Source: Microcella alkaliphila
Lineage (GTDB): Bacteria > Actinomycetota > Actinomycetes > Actinomycetales > Microbacteriaceae
Assembly: GCF_004216855.1 (NCBI RefSeq)
Contig: NZ_SGXT01000013.1
Span: 372,001-436,000 of the forward strand
Length of the DNA: 64,000 nt
Direction: 5' to 3'
Positions 24,446 through 31,886 of this stretch are shown here, one piece after another (positions within the stretch are counted from its first letter, which is position 1; each line of letters starts with the position of its first letter). Under the pieces are notes generated by a model. The model made no database searches. It worked only from the letters and a program-made list of their open reading frames with translations, and was not told the origin of the DNA. Made by a program: the position numbers and the translations under genes.

Positions 24446-25489
24446 ATGACGGCACCCTCCGGTAGCCCCCGGACGGATTCCGGCGCGCTCTCCCCCCCGG
24501 TGCAGGTGTCTGGCCCGAGCTCGCCGTCGTCTCTGCCCACGGGGCCGACCGCGGTTCTGCGTCGAATCGGCGGCAGCGCGCTCACGGTTTTCCCCATCGC
24601 CCTGAGCGGCACCGTCTTCGGGTGGACCACCGATGGGCCGACGACGACGGCAATCCTGAACCGCTTCGTCGAACGCGGCGGCACATTCATCGACACCGCC
24701 GACTCGTACGCTGGCGGGCGCAGCGAAATCATGATCGGCAATTGGATGCGCGAGCGCGGCAACCGCGACCGGCTCACGATTGCGACGAAGGTCGGCAAGA
24801 GCGCCGACAACCCTGGTCTGTCTGCACTGGCAGTCGAGCGCGCGGTCAAGGCATCGCTGCAACGCCTTCGCGTCAGCCACATCGACCTGCTGTACCTGCA
24901 CATCGACGATGAGTCGGTGCCGTTCGATGAGACGCTTCTGGCGGTCGACGAGCTGATCCGCGCCGGCGACGTGCGGTACTTCGGGGGCAGTCATCACACG
25001 GGCAACCGACTGTTCGAGGCGCGTATCGCGTCGGGCCAACTCGGGGTCGCCCCAATGGTGGCGGTGCAGAACCACTACAACCTCGTCCATCGCGACGAGT
25101 ACGAGGGTGATCTCGCGCGCGTTGTTGCTCAACTCGACCTGGGCGTCATGCCGCGGTTCGCGCTGGCCGGTGGCTTCTTGACGGGCAAGTACCGGAGCCG
25201 CGCCGACCTCGAACGGTACCGACGCGGGCCGGAGGCGGCGCCGCACCTCAACCGACACGGGCTGAAGCTGCTATCGACGATGGACCGCATCGCCGAACGC
25301 ACTGGCACGACCGTGACCACTGTGGGCCTGTCATGGCTGTTGTCTCGACCGAGCGTCGTCGCTCCGGTGGTGTCAGTGAGTCACTCCGATCAGCTGGACG
25401 CCGTGATGGCGGCCCCCTGGACGGCGTTGAGCCGCCACGAACTGACGGAACTCGACAGGGTCAGCGCGGAGCGTCGCACTCAGCGATAA
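24446..25489 (+). CDS. Aldo/keto reductase family oxidoreductase
   Basis: 347 residues. After a 35-residue Ser/Pro-rich leader comes a TIM-barrel AKR domain: FIDTADSYAGGRSE contains the catalytic Asp and Tyr, IATKVGKS the catalytic Lys, and HIDLLYLHIDDESVPFDETL the conserved His strand. The C-terminal LSWLLSRPSVVAPVVSVSHSDQLD is the usual NADPH-binding end. Substrate cannot be read from sequence. GAGGT precedes the ATG. The stop lies 29 bases inside the end of the convergent TetR gene. Confidence 0.88.
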   Translation: MTAPSGSPRTDSGALSPPVQVSGPSSPSSLPTGPTAVLRRIGGSALTVFPIALSGTVFGWTTDGPTTTAILNRFVERGGTFIDTADSYAGGRSEIMIGNWMRERGNRDRLTIATKVGKSADNPGLSALAVERAVKASLQRLRVSHIDLLYLHIDDESVPFDETLLAVDELIRAGDVRYFGGSHHTGNRLFEARIASGQLGVAPMVAVQNHYNLVHRDEYEGDLARVVAQLDLGVMPRFALAGGFLTGKYRSRADLERYRRGPEAAPHLNRHGLKLLSTMDRIAERTGTTVTTVGLSWLLSRPSVVAPVVSVSHSDQLDAVMAAPWTALSRHELTELDRVSAERRTQR

Positions 25490-26075
25490 GGCGCTCGGCG
25501 ACCCGACGCAGGCCCGCGCGGGCGGCGACGTCATCGGCCATGTACGACCAGGCGTACGCGCCGTTGATCGCGAGCGTCAGCTCATCGGCCGCAGCGCCCG
25601 GCAGCGGGTGTTCCAGTTCGGCGAAGACCTCCGACAGCCGCGCGGCGACGTGGTCGGTGTAGGCCGAGGTGACCTCGCGCACGGGGTGCTGGCGGTCGGG
25701 GTACTCGGCCGCGGCGTTCATGAACGGGCAGCCCCGATAGCTGTCGCTTTCGATCGTGGCCTCGACCATGTCGACAACGCGACCGATGGTCGCGGCGGCA
25801 CCGCGAGCATCCCCGATGGCATCCTCTAGCCGCGCCTCGCCGCGCTGACGCTGAATCTCGACGTAGTCGAGCACGAGGCGATCTTTCGACCCGAAGTGCT
25901 TGTAGAAGGTGGCCTTCGTGACCGATGACTCCGCGATCAGTAGATCGACGCCGGTCGCGCGGATGCCCTCGTCATAGAACAGGCGCAACGCGGTCTCTAA
26001 GATGCGGACCTTCGCGGGGGCCATGGGGCGCTCGCGTCGCGCCGTGGCTGCGGGGTTGGGGGCTGTCAGGGTCAC
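25461..26075 (-). CDS. TetR/AcrR family transcriptional regulator
   Basis: 204 residues. Helix-turn-helix at about 20-66 (ILETALRLFYDEGIRATGVDLLIAESSVTKATFYKHFGSKD) and a C-terminal TetR_C domain with SYRGCPFMNAAAEYPDRQHPVREV, a pattern frequent in regulators of oxidoreductases and quinone- or electrophile-responsive genes; Cys116 could be a sensing residue. GTG 26075 is supported by AAGGAG. A long perfect inverted repeat (26116-26143) upstream is the probable operator. It ends inside the convergent aldo/keto reductase gene. Confidence 0.9.
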   Translation of the reverse strand: MTLTAPNPAATARRERPMAPAKVRILETALRLFYDEGIRATGVDLLIAESSVTKATFYKHFGSKDRLVLDYVEIQRQRGEARLEDAIGDARGAAATIGRVVDMVEATIESDSYRGCPFMNAAAEYPDRQHPVREVTSAYTDHVAARLSEVFAELEHPLPGAAADELTLAINGAYAWSYMADDVAARAGLRRVAERLIAECDAPR

Positions 26076-26115
26076 CGGGGTCTCCTTGATCGGGGTGTGT
26101 GCCGTCACAGTAGCA

Positions 26116-26143
26116 TGCGGACAGACAAGCTCGTCTGTCCGCA
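26116..26143. promoter_or_regulatory. 11-bp perfect inverted repeat, candidate TetR operator
   Basis: TGCGGACAGAC (26116-26126) is exactly inverted at 26133-26143 with a 6-base spacer. It sits about 40 bp upstream of the TetR gene and in the divergent gap to the histidine-phosphatase gene. Length and symmetry are those of a TetR-family operator; the GACAGAC half-site is typical of the group. Confidence 0.7.
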
Positions 26144-26243
26144 AGCGTACCGGTCTGCCCCCAATTCGGGGCACGGAGCCCCGGCGAGTCGTATCAGGCA
26201 ATGGCCTAGGCTCGATGGGGCCGACAAAGGAGTGTGCGACGAC

Positions 26244-26846
26244 GTGTCTCGGTATGTGTATCTGGTGCGACATGGAGAACAGCAAGACGCGGAACACGGA
26301 CTTCCCGACGGCCCCCTGAGTGGCCGAGGGCAGCGGCAGGCCCGCGCGATCGCTGAGCGGCTGAGCGGCGTTCCCTTCGCGAGCGTGCACACCTCGCCCC
26401 TGCAGCGGGCGGTCGAAACGGCGAACTACATGACCGAACGGATGCCCTCGATCGAGCCCCAGCTCTCGAGCCTGCTGATGGACTGCGTGCCGTCCGGCCC
26501 CGAACCGTCGATGCCCGCGGCCTTCGAGCCCTTCTTCGGGGGAATAACCCCGGAGGAGATCGCCGCTGGCGAGGCGCAGATGGCGGACGCCACGGCCGAA
26601 TGGTTGTCGCCCTCCCGTGAGGACCGTCACGACCTGCTGATCACGCACAACTTCGTCATCGCGTGGTTTGTCCGCGAGGTCTTTGGCGCTCCGGCGTGGC
26701 GGTGGATGGGCGTCAATCAGGCGAACTGCGGGCTCACGATCATTCGCGTGCGCTCGGCCAAGCCGCCCGTGCTCGTGACCCACAACGACCTCGGGCACCT
26801 GCCCGCGGAGTTGCGCACAGGGCTCCCCGTCGAGCAGCCCTTCTAA
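26244..26846 (+). CDS. Histidine phosphatase family protein
   Basis: 200 residues with the phosphoglycerate-mutase-like fold. The catalytic RHG motif is at residues 9-11 (YLVRHGEQ, nucleophile His10); LSGRGQRQARAIAERL and VHTSPLQRAVETA give the next active-site Arg and Glu; the second His is in LLITHNFVIAWF. GTG 26244 is preceded by AAAGGAG eleven bases away. A TAGGCT box near 26206 may be its -10. Substrate unknown. The stop overlaps the convergent MpaB-like gene by four bases. Confidence 0.87.
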   Translation: MSRYVYLVRHGEQQDAEHGLPDGPLSGRGQRQARAIAERLSGVPFASVHTSPLQRAVETANYMTERMPSIEPQLSSLLMDCVPSGPEPSMPAAFEPFFGGITPEEIAAGEAQMADATAEWLSPSREDRHDLLITHNFVIAWFVREVFGAPAWRWMGVNQANCGLTIIRVRSAKPPVLVTHNDLGHLPAELRTGLPVEQPF

Positions 26847-27748
26847 CGCTCGGCGCTCGCCGCCTCGAGGCGCTCAAGCCGCGCCTTCGTGTAGGCCATG
26901 CTCGATGACTCGGTGCCGAGCAGGCGCCGCATGATGCCCAGCCCGATGCGCGTCGCCGTGATCGCCGGCCACCACGGGCGGCGGAGGCCGAGCATCCGCC
27001 GGTATTCGGGGGGAAGCGACGCGACGGCGCCAGCGAAGAAGATGCGGTAGACCGGGCCGGCACCGGGTCCCAGCGGGGGACGGCGGAGCCAGCGCACCGC
27101 ATCATCGACGCGGTCGTCACGGCGCAATACGGGTCGGTAGGACGCGATGGCCGCGTGGAGCGCGTCACGAGTGCGCGGAGGATCGGCCATGCCCATCAGG
27201 CGGCCCGCGGTCGCCCACTCATCGACGTAGGCGTCGGCGCCACCGGGGATCGGCCCGCCCCACGTCTCGTGGCAGCCGAGGAACGCGTCGGCGAAGACGC
27301 AGTGCACCCAGCCGATGAGGTCGGCGTCCTCGGCCGAGTACGACGCCGGCGCGCCGTCCGAGCCTGCGTAGTCTCCGCGCACCTTTTCGTGCAGGCGCGT
27401 GATCTGCTGGCAGACCTCCGTGGCGCGGGCGCGGTCCGCGAACGTCGTCGTCAGTACCCAGCGCACCGTGCCGGCGAGGCGTCCGAGGGGGTCCTCCTTG
27501 TAGCGGGAATGATCGTGCACGCCGGCCATGGCGCCGGGGTGCAAGGTCTGCATGAGGAGGGCGCGAATGCCGGCGACGACCGTGGGTATCCCGTTGTGCA
27601 CCTCCCACACGGCCGAGCCCGGGCCGAAAAAACCCTCGTCGTCCCCGTCGGCGAGCGCACGCACCCAGGCGGGCTGACCGTTCGGCTCGCCCGAGAAGAT
27701 CGTGAGTACTCGGGCGCGCATGCGCGTGACGGCGGCGGGTCGGGCCAT
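26843..27748 (-). CDS. Oxygenase MpaB family protein (DUF2236)
   Basis: 301 residues, whole-length match to the DUF2236/latex-clearing-protein-like family. Characteristic segments are SAVWEVHNGIPTVVAGIRALLMQTLHPGAMAGVHDHSRY, LGRLAGTVRWVLTTTFADR and LIGWVHCVFADAFL, which supply the conserved His residues thought to bind haem in the Lcp/MpaB group. Actinobacterial homologues are mostly uncharacterised oxygenases or hydroperoxidases. A 15-bp palindrome lies ten bases upstream of its ATG. Confidence 0.83.
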   Translation of the reverse strand: MARPAAVTRMRARVLTIFSGEPNGQPAWVRALADGDDEGFFGPGSAVWEVHNGIPTVVAGIRALLMQTLHPGAMAGVHDHSRYKEDPLGRLAGTVRWVLTTTFADRARATEVCQQITRLHEKVRGDYAGSDGAPASYSAEDADLIGWVHCVFADAFLGCHETWGGPIPGGADAYVDEWATAGRLMGMADPPRTRDALHAAIASYRPVLRRDDRVDDAVRWLRRPPLGPGAGPVYRIFFAGAVASLPPEYRRMLGLRRPWWPAITATRIGLGIMRRLLGTESSSMAYTKARLERLEAASAER

Positions 27749-27757
27749 GATGGAGCG

Positions 27758-27772
27758 AGCGTGTCACACGCT
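27758..27772. promoter_or_regulatory. 15-bp palindrome upstream of the MpaB-like gene
   Basis: AGCGTGTCACACGCT, perfect 7-bp arms around one central C, ten bases before the minus-strand ATG. Possible repressor site; no regulator assigned. Confidence 0.35.
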
Positions 27773-27837
27773 GCTGGGCATGACTCGAAAGCAGCCTGAG
27801 TGAGGCGGGGGCAGGCCCGTGGCACCCTGTTGCAAAA

Positions 27838-27856
27838 ATACCCCAGGGGGTATACT
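27838..27856 (+). promoter_or_regulatory. CsoR/CstR-type operator overlapping the promoter -10
   Basis: ATACCCC (27838-27844), AG, GGGGTAT (27847-27853): the ATACCCC-N2-3-GGGGTAT palindrome bound by CsoR and CstR repressors. TATACT at 27851-27856, eight bases before the ATG, would be the -10, so bound repressor would block RNA polymerase. The operon downstream encodes a CstR-like protein, making autoregulation very likely. Confidence 0.85.
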
Positions 27857-27864
27857 CTCAGGGC

Positions 27865-29520
27865 ATGAGCGAAACCCGCACCTACGTCATCATCGGTGGC
27901 GTCGCTGGTGGCATGTCCGCAGCCACCCGCTTGCGCCGCCTGGACGAGCGCGCCCGCATCATCGTCGTCGAGAGAGGGGAGCACGTCTCCTTCGCCAACT
28001 GCGGTCTGCCGTACCACGTGGGCGGGGTGATCGACGACCGCGATGCCCTCATACTGCAGACGCCCGCCGCTCTCGGAGAGCGTTTCGCGCTCGACGTGCG
28101 GGTGCGCACGGAGGCGATCGCGATCGACCCGGATGCGCGGACGGTCATGGTGCGCGACCTCGCCTCGGGAGGCGAGGAGAGCATCCCGTACGACGCTCTC
28201 GTTCTGAGCCCCGGCGCGTCGCCCGTGCGCATCCCGATTCCGGGCGTTGAGCGGGGCCTCGTCCTACGCGACCTCGCCGACATGGACGCCATCATTGCGG
28301 CGGCAAAAGGTGCCACGCGGGCCGTCGTCGCGGGTGCGGGCTTCATCGGGCTCGAACTCGCCGAGAATCTGCACCACCGCGGGCTCGACGTGACGATCGT
28401 GGAAATGCTGCCGCAGGTGTTGCGACCCTTCGACGTCGAGATGGCCGAGCTGGTTGCACAGCGCATTCGAGAGGCCGGGGTCACTCTCCGCCTTGAGACG
28501 AGTCTTGTCGCCATCGGTGACAAACACGTCGTCGTGGGGGAGGGCGAGCAGATTCCTGCCGACCTCGTCGTCCTGAGCGTCGGGGTCCGCCCCGAGAGCG
28601 GCCTCGCGCGCGACGCCGGCCTCGCGCTCGACGAGCGCGGCTACATCGTCGTCGACGACTACCAGCGCACGTCCGACCCGCACATCTGGGCGGTGGGGGA
28701 TGCGGTGGTCAAGCAGCGCGTCGACGGCCCGGCAACGCCGGTCTGGCTCGCCGGTCTCGCTAACCGGCACGGCAGGCTCGCCGCCGACGCGATCGCCGGG
28801 CGGCCGCACGCCGCGGTTCCCGCTCTCGGGACCGCAATCATCGGGCTGTTCGGCCTCACCGCCGCGGCGGTCGGGCGCACCGAGCGCGAGCTGCGCGACG
28901 AGGGCCGCGCGATCCGGGTGATCCACACCCACCCCCTGGACCACGCCGGCTACTACCCGGGTGCGACCCAACTCGCGATGAAGCTGATCGTCGATGAGCA
29001 GACCGACCGCATCCTGGGTGCGCAGGCGGTGGGCGAGTCTGGTGCCGACAAGCGCATCGACGTCATCGCCACCGCGATGGCCGGCGGTCTCACCGCCAGC
29101 GCGCTCGCCGACCTCGAACTGGCCTACGCGCCACAGTTCGCGAGCGCCAAAGATCCGGTGAACATGCTGGGCTACATCGCCGACAACCTCGCGGGCGGCG
29201 AGCAGAGCGTGCAGTGGCACGAGCTCCGTGCCCGCCAGGCCGACGGCTGGATCCTCGTCGACGTGCGAACGGACGAGGAGAACGCCGCCGGAGCGATTCC
29301 GGGTTCACGGCTGATCCCGCTCGATGAGCTTCGCGAGCACGCCGAGGGTTTGCGCGGCAAGCGCGTCATCGTGCACTGCAAGGTCGGTCAGCGCGGCCAC
29401 ACTGCGGCGCGACTGCTGGAGCAGTACGGTGTGACGGTGGCCAATCTCGACGGCGGCTACCTCACCTGGTCAGCCGGCGCCGCCGCCACCGGGCTTCCCA
29501 CGAAAGGACACGCCGCATGA
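27865..29520 (+). CDS. CoA-disulfide reductase with C-terminal rhodanese domain
   Basis: 551 residues. FAD-binding Rossmann motif at 7-20 (YVIIGGVAGGMSAATRL), redox Cys46 in FANCGLPYHVGG as in CoA-disulfide/persulfide reductases, NAD-binding motif VVAGAGFIGLELAENL, dimerisation domain to about 440, then a rhodanese domain with active Cys505 (VIVHCKVGQRGH). The CoADR-Rhd fusion reduces CoA or other low-molecular-weight persulfides and polysulfides with NAD(P)H. First gene of a three-gene operon controlled by a CsoR/CstR-type operator; overlaps the next gene by ATGA. Little or no leader RNA is expected. Confidence 0.92.
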   Translation: MSETRTYVIIGGVAGGMSAATRLRRLDERARIIVVERGEHVSFANCGLPYHVGGVIDDRDALILQTPAALGERFALDVRVRTEAIAIDPDARTVMVRDLASGGEESIPYDALVLSPGASPVRIPIPGVERGLVLRDLADMDAIIAAAKGATRAVVAGAGFIGLELAENLHHRGLDVTIVEMLPQVLRPFDVEMAELVAQRIREAGVTLRLETSLVAIGDKHVVVGEGEQIPADLVVLSVGVRPESGLARDAGLALDERGYIVVDDYQRTSDPHIWAVGDAVVKQRVDGPATPVWLAGLANRHGRLAADAIAGRPHAAVPALGTAIIGLFGLTAAAVGRTERELRDEGRAIRVIHTHPLDHAGYYPGATQLAMKLIVDEQTDRILGAQAVGESGADKRIDVIATAMAGGLTASALADLELAYAPQFASAKDPVNMLGYIADNLAGGEQSVQWHELRARQADGWILVDVRTDEENAAGAIPGSRLIPLDELREHAEGLRGKRVIVHCKVGQRGHTAARLLEQYGVTVANLDGGYLTWSAGAAATGLPTKGHAA

Positions 29521-29837
29521 GTGCCGAGATCGATGTTGACCAACTCGTCGAGGTGATGGCGACGGGAGCGCGTGTGATCGACGTGCGCGAGCCCGACGAG
29601 TACGCCGAGGCGCGCGTCCCGGGAGTGCAGCTCATTCCACTGGCGACAATTCCCGATGCGGTGGGCGAGCTGGCAACCCACGACGACACGGTCTACGTGA
29701 TTTGTCGCTCCGGGGCGCGTAGCCTTCGGGCAGCCGACTACCTGAACGCCCACGGCGTCGAGGCCGTGTCGGTTGCGGGCGGCACCATGGCGTGGATCCA
29801 ACGGGGGCTCGACTACGAAACCGGAGAAGACGCATGA
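29517..29837 (+). CDS. Single-domain rhodanese (sulfurtransferase)
   Basis: 106 residues, one rhodanese domain with active-site Cys63 in the CRSGARS loop and the lead motif VIDVREPDEYAEARVPGVQLIPL. It would carry or transfer sulfane sulfur, for example to thiosulfate or cyanide acceptors, alongside the CoADR-rhodanese. ATGA overlaps at both ends place it in a tightly coupled sulfide/persulfide detoxification operon. Confidence 0.92.
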   Translation: MSAEIDVDQLVEVMATGARVIDVREPDEYAEARVPGVQLIPLATIPDAVGELATHDDTVYVICRSGARSLRAADYLNAHGVEAVSVAGGTMAWIQRGLDYETGEDA

Positions 29838-30100
29838 CCACCATCCCCGCCGACGAGGTTGGCCGCATCGTCAACCGGCTACGCCGCGCGCAGGGTCAGC
29901 TCGGCGCCGTGCTGTCGATGATTGACGACGGTCGCGACTGCCGCGACATCGTCACGCAACTCTCCGCCGTGTCCAGCGCTGTTGACCGCGCCGGGTTCGC
30001 GATCATCGCATCGGCGATGAAGGAGTGCCTCCGCGAGGACAGCGACGATCAGGCCCTCGAGGTCGCGCAGCTCGAGAAGATGTTCCTCAGCCTGTCGTAG
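29834..30100 (+). CDS. cstR: CsoR-family repressor, CstR-like persulfide sensor
   Basis: 88 residues, all-helical DUF156/CsoR fold: RIVNRLRRAQGQLGAVLSMIDDGRDCRDIVTQLSAV. Cys36 and Cys65 match the CsoR Cu(I) ligands Cys36 and Cys65 of M. tuberculosis, but the third ligand, His61, is Ala61 here. Loss of the His with retention of both Cys is the mark of CstR-type sensors, which form di- or trisulfide links with persulfides. Last gene of the CoADR operon and predicted repressor of it through the 27838-27853 palindrome. The assignment to CstR rather than CsoR is inferred from this residue pattern and the neighbours. Confidence 0.85.
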   Translation: MTTIPADEVGRIVNRLRRAQGQLGAVLSMIDDGRDCRDIVTQLSAVSSAVDRAGFAIIASAMKECLREDSDDQALEVAQLEKMFLSLS

Positions 30101-30593
30101 GGTCGTCGAGGCGACGCCCCAGCCAGACGTTCGCGTTGGGGTTGTCGTTGTACGGCTCGACCGGACGGAACCCGAGCGCCCGATAGAGGGCGGCCGCCGA
30201 GGCGAGCGAATCGTGTGAGTCGAGCACCAACTCGTGCGCGCGGAAATCGTCGCGCGCCCGGCGCATCAGTTCACGAACGAGCTCGGCGCCGACACCCGCC
30301 CCTCGCGCGTGAGGCTGAACCCAGAGGTGTTTCAGTTCAGCGCGACGTCCGTCGGGGTCGTCAGCGAGCATCCGAATGCCGGCGCAGCCCACGTCGGCCG
30401 CCTCGCCGGCGAGGTTCTCGCCTTCCGCGATGAGAAAAACGCCCCGTTCGCCGGTCAATTCCTCCGGCCGAGCGGGCGCGACCCGGTACGACAGCCCCTG
30501 CTTCGCGAACGCCGCGGCCCGCCACGCGGCGTACTGAACGAGCAGGATGCGCGCGGCCGGGTCATCGGCGGCGCTCACGCGAAAGACGGTCAC
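30087..30593 (-). CDS. GNAT family N-acetyltransferase
   Basis: 168 residues with the acetyl-CoA-binding signature HLWVQPHARGAGVGAELVRELMRRA (motif A, R/QxxGxG/A) and the C-terminal LYRALGFRPVEPYNDNPNANVWLGR, typical of small-molecule acetyltransferases. GTG start. Substrate not predictable. Its 3' end overlaps the convergent cstR-like gene by 14 bases. Confidence 0.87.
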   Translation of the reverse strand: MTVFRVSAADDPAARILLVQYAAWRAAAFAKQGLSYRVAPARPEELTGERGVFLIAEGENLAGEAADVGCAGIRMLADDPDGRRAELKHLWVQPHARGAGVGAELVRELMRRARDDFRAHELVLDSHDSLASAAALYRALGFRPVEPYNDNPNANVWLGRRLDDPTTG

Positions 30594-30641
30594 GCCCCCC
30601 GAGCGTAGTCACGTCTCGGCATTCGTGCGGAAGCACGCGAC

Positions 30642-30647
30642 TAGGCT
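30642..30647 (+). promoter_or_regulatory. Candidate -10 (TAGGCT) of dapB
   Basis: TAGGCT ends six bases before the ATG at 30654; no Shine-Dalgarno. Suggests a leaderless dapB message. Confidence 0.45.
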
Positions 30648-30653
30648 CAAGTC

Positions 30654-31397
30654 ATGGTCACCCGGGTCGCCGTCGTCGGCGCGAGCGGACGCCTCGGCTC
30701 CGTCGCGTGCGACGTCATCGCACAGCAGTCCGATCTCGTTCTCGCCGCCCAGCTGAACTCCTGCAGCGACCTCGACGAGATGCTCGGCTCCGACGTCGTG
30801 CTCGACGTCACGACGCCTGGGGTCTCCGGCACCGTGGTCGACCACGCGGTTCGGGCTGGCCTCGACGTCGTCGTCGGCACGAGCGGCTGGAGCGAGGAGC
30901 GCCTGCGCACCCTGCGCGCCCTCCTCGCCGAGCACCCCGAGCGCGGCGTCATCGTCGTGCCGAACTTCTCGGTCGGCTCGGTACTCGCCACGCACTTCGC
31001 GACGATCGCGGCCCGCTTCTACGAGTCGATCGAGATCGTCGAGGGGCATCACGCGGCGAAGGTCGACTCGCCGTCGGGCACCGCCGTACGCACCGCTGAA
31101 CTCATCGGCCGCGCCCGCGCCGAGATCGGCCCCGTCGTCGCCCCGCACGTCGACCAGCGGGCCCGCGGGCAGCAGGTGGCCGGCGTGCCGGTGCACTCGC
31201 TGCGACTGCAGGGCGTCGTCGCGCAGCAGGAGGTGCACTTCGGCGGCGACGGTGAGGTGCTCACGCTCCGCCACCAGACGCAGTCGGCGTCGAGTTACGA
31301 GCAGGGCATCCTCGCGGCGTTGCGCGCCGCGACGGCCCACACCGGCCTGACGGTCGGGCTCGACACCCTCATCGGGCTCACCGGGCAGGGCACGTGA
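30654..31397 (+). CDS. dapB: 4-hydroxy-tetrahydrodipicolinate reductase
   Basis: 247 residues. NAD(P)H-dependent reduction in the diaminopimelate/lysine pathway. N-terminal dinucleotide-binding VAVVGASGRLGSVACDVI, then LDVTTPGVSGTVVDHAVRAGLDVVVGTSG, and the catalytic block EIVEGHHAAKVDSPSGTA holding the proton-donor His and the substrate Lys. SLRLQGVVAQQEVHFGG is the C-terminal signature. Overlaps the next gene by GTGA. dapA and dapF are also in this window at separate loci. Confidence 0.95.
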   Translation: MVTRVAVVGASGRLGSVACDVIAQQSDLVLAAQLNSCSDLDEMLGSDVVLDVTTPGVSGTVVDHAVRAGLDVVVGTSGWSEERLRTLRALLAEHPERGVIVVPNFSVGSVLATHFATIAARFYESIEIVEGHHAAKVDSPSGTAVRTAELIGRARAEIGPVVAPHVDQRARGQQVAGVPVHSLRLQGVVAQQEVHFGGDGEVLTLRHQTQSASSYEQGILAALRAATAHTGLTVGLDTLIGLTGQGT

Positions 31398-31843
31398 CCC
31401 GCACCCGCCTCGGCGTCGCCGTCATGGCGCTGCTGCTCGCGCTCTACCTCGTCGTCGTGGCGCTGTACGCCGTGCGACTCGTGGGTGACCCCCTACCCGT
31501 CGTGCAGGCGATGGGCTGGGCCCTGATCGTGCTCCCGCTCATCGGCGGCTGGGCGCTCATCGCCGAGATCCGCTTCGGATTCGCCGCCGAGCGCCTCGCG
31601 GGTCTGCTTGAGGCGGAGGGCGGGCTCCCCGACGACACCCTGCCCGCGACGGCCAGCGGCCGCCTCGACCGGGAACGCGCCGATGAGCTGTTCCTGCGCT
31701 ATCGTGCCGAGGTCGAGGCCGACGAGAAACCATGGCAGAACTGGTTCCGGCTCGCGCTCGCCTACGACGCGGCCCGAGACCGGCGCCGTGCTCGCTGGGC
31801 GACGCGCGAGGCGATTCGGCGCGAACGCGGCAGCCGGCGCTGA
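31394..31843 (+). CDS. Membrane protein co-transcribed with dapB
   Basis: 149 residues: two membrane helices (about 7-28 and 38-60), then a helical Ala/Arg-rich cytoplasmic domain including ERADELFLRYRAEVEADEKPWQNWFRLALAYDAARDRRRARWATREAI, which looks like a tetratricopeptide-type helical pair. A gene of this shape often follows dapB in actinobacteria; its role is unknown. Confidence 0.7.
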   Translation: MTRTRLGVAVMALLLALYLVVVALYAVRLVGDPLPVVQAMGWALIVLPLIGGWALIAEIRFGFAAERLAGLLEAEGGLPDDTLPATASGRLDRERADELFLRYRAEVEADEKPWQNWFRLALAYDAARDRRRARWATREAIRRERGSRR

Positions 31844-31886
31844 CGCGCGGCGCGCATCCCGAGATCGGATGCTCACGGCGCTTTCT

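Noticed and set aside
26076-26798. Upstream extension of the TetR gene to a 445-codon frame
   Set aside because: The extra part is antisense to the histidine phosphatase gene; a good ribosome-binding site and the TetR N-terminus support the start at 26075.
29834-30100. Copper-sensing CsoR as the function of the CsoR-family gene
   Set aside because: The copper ligand His61 is Ala and the operon encodes persulfide enzymes, not copper export; CstR-type sensing fits better.
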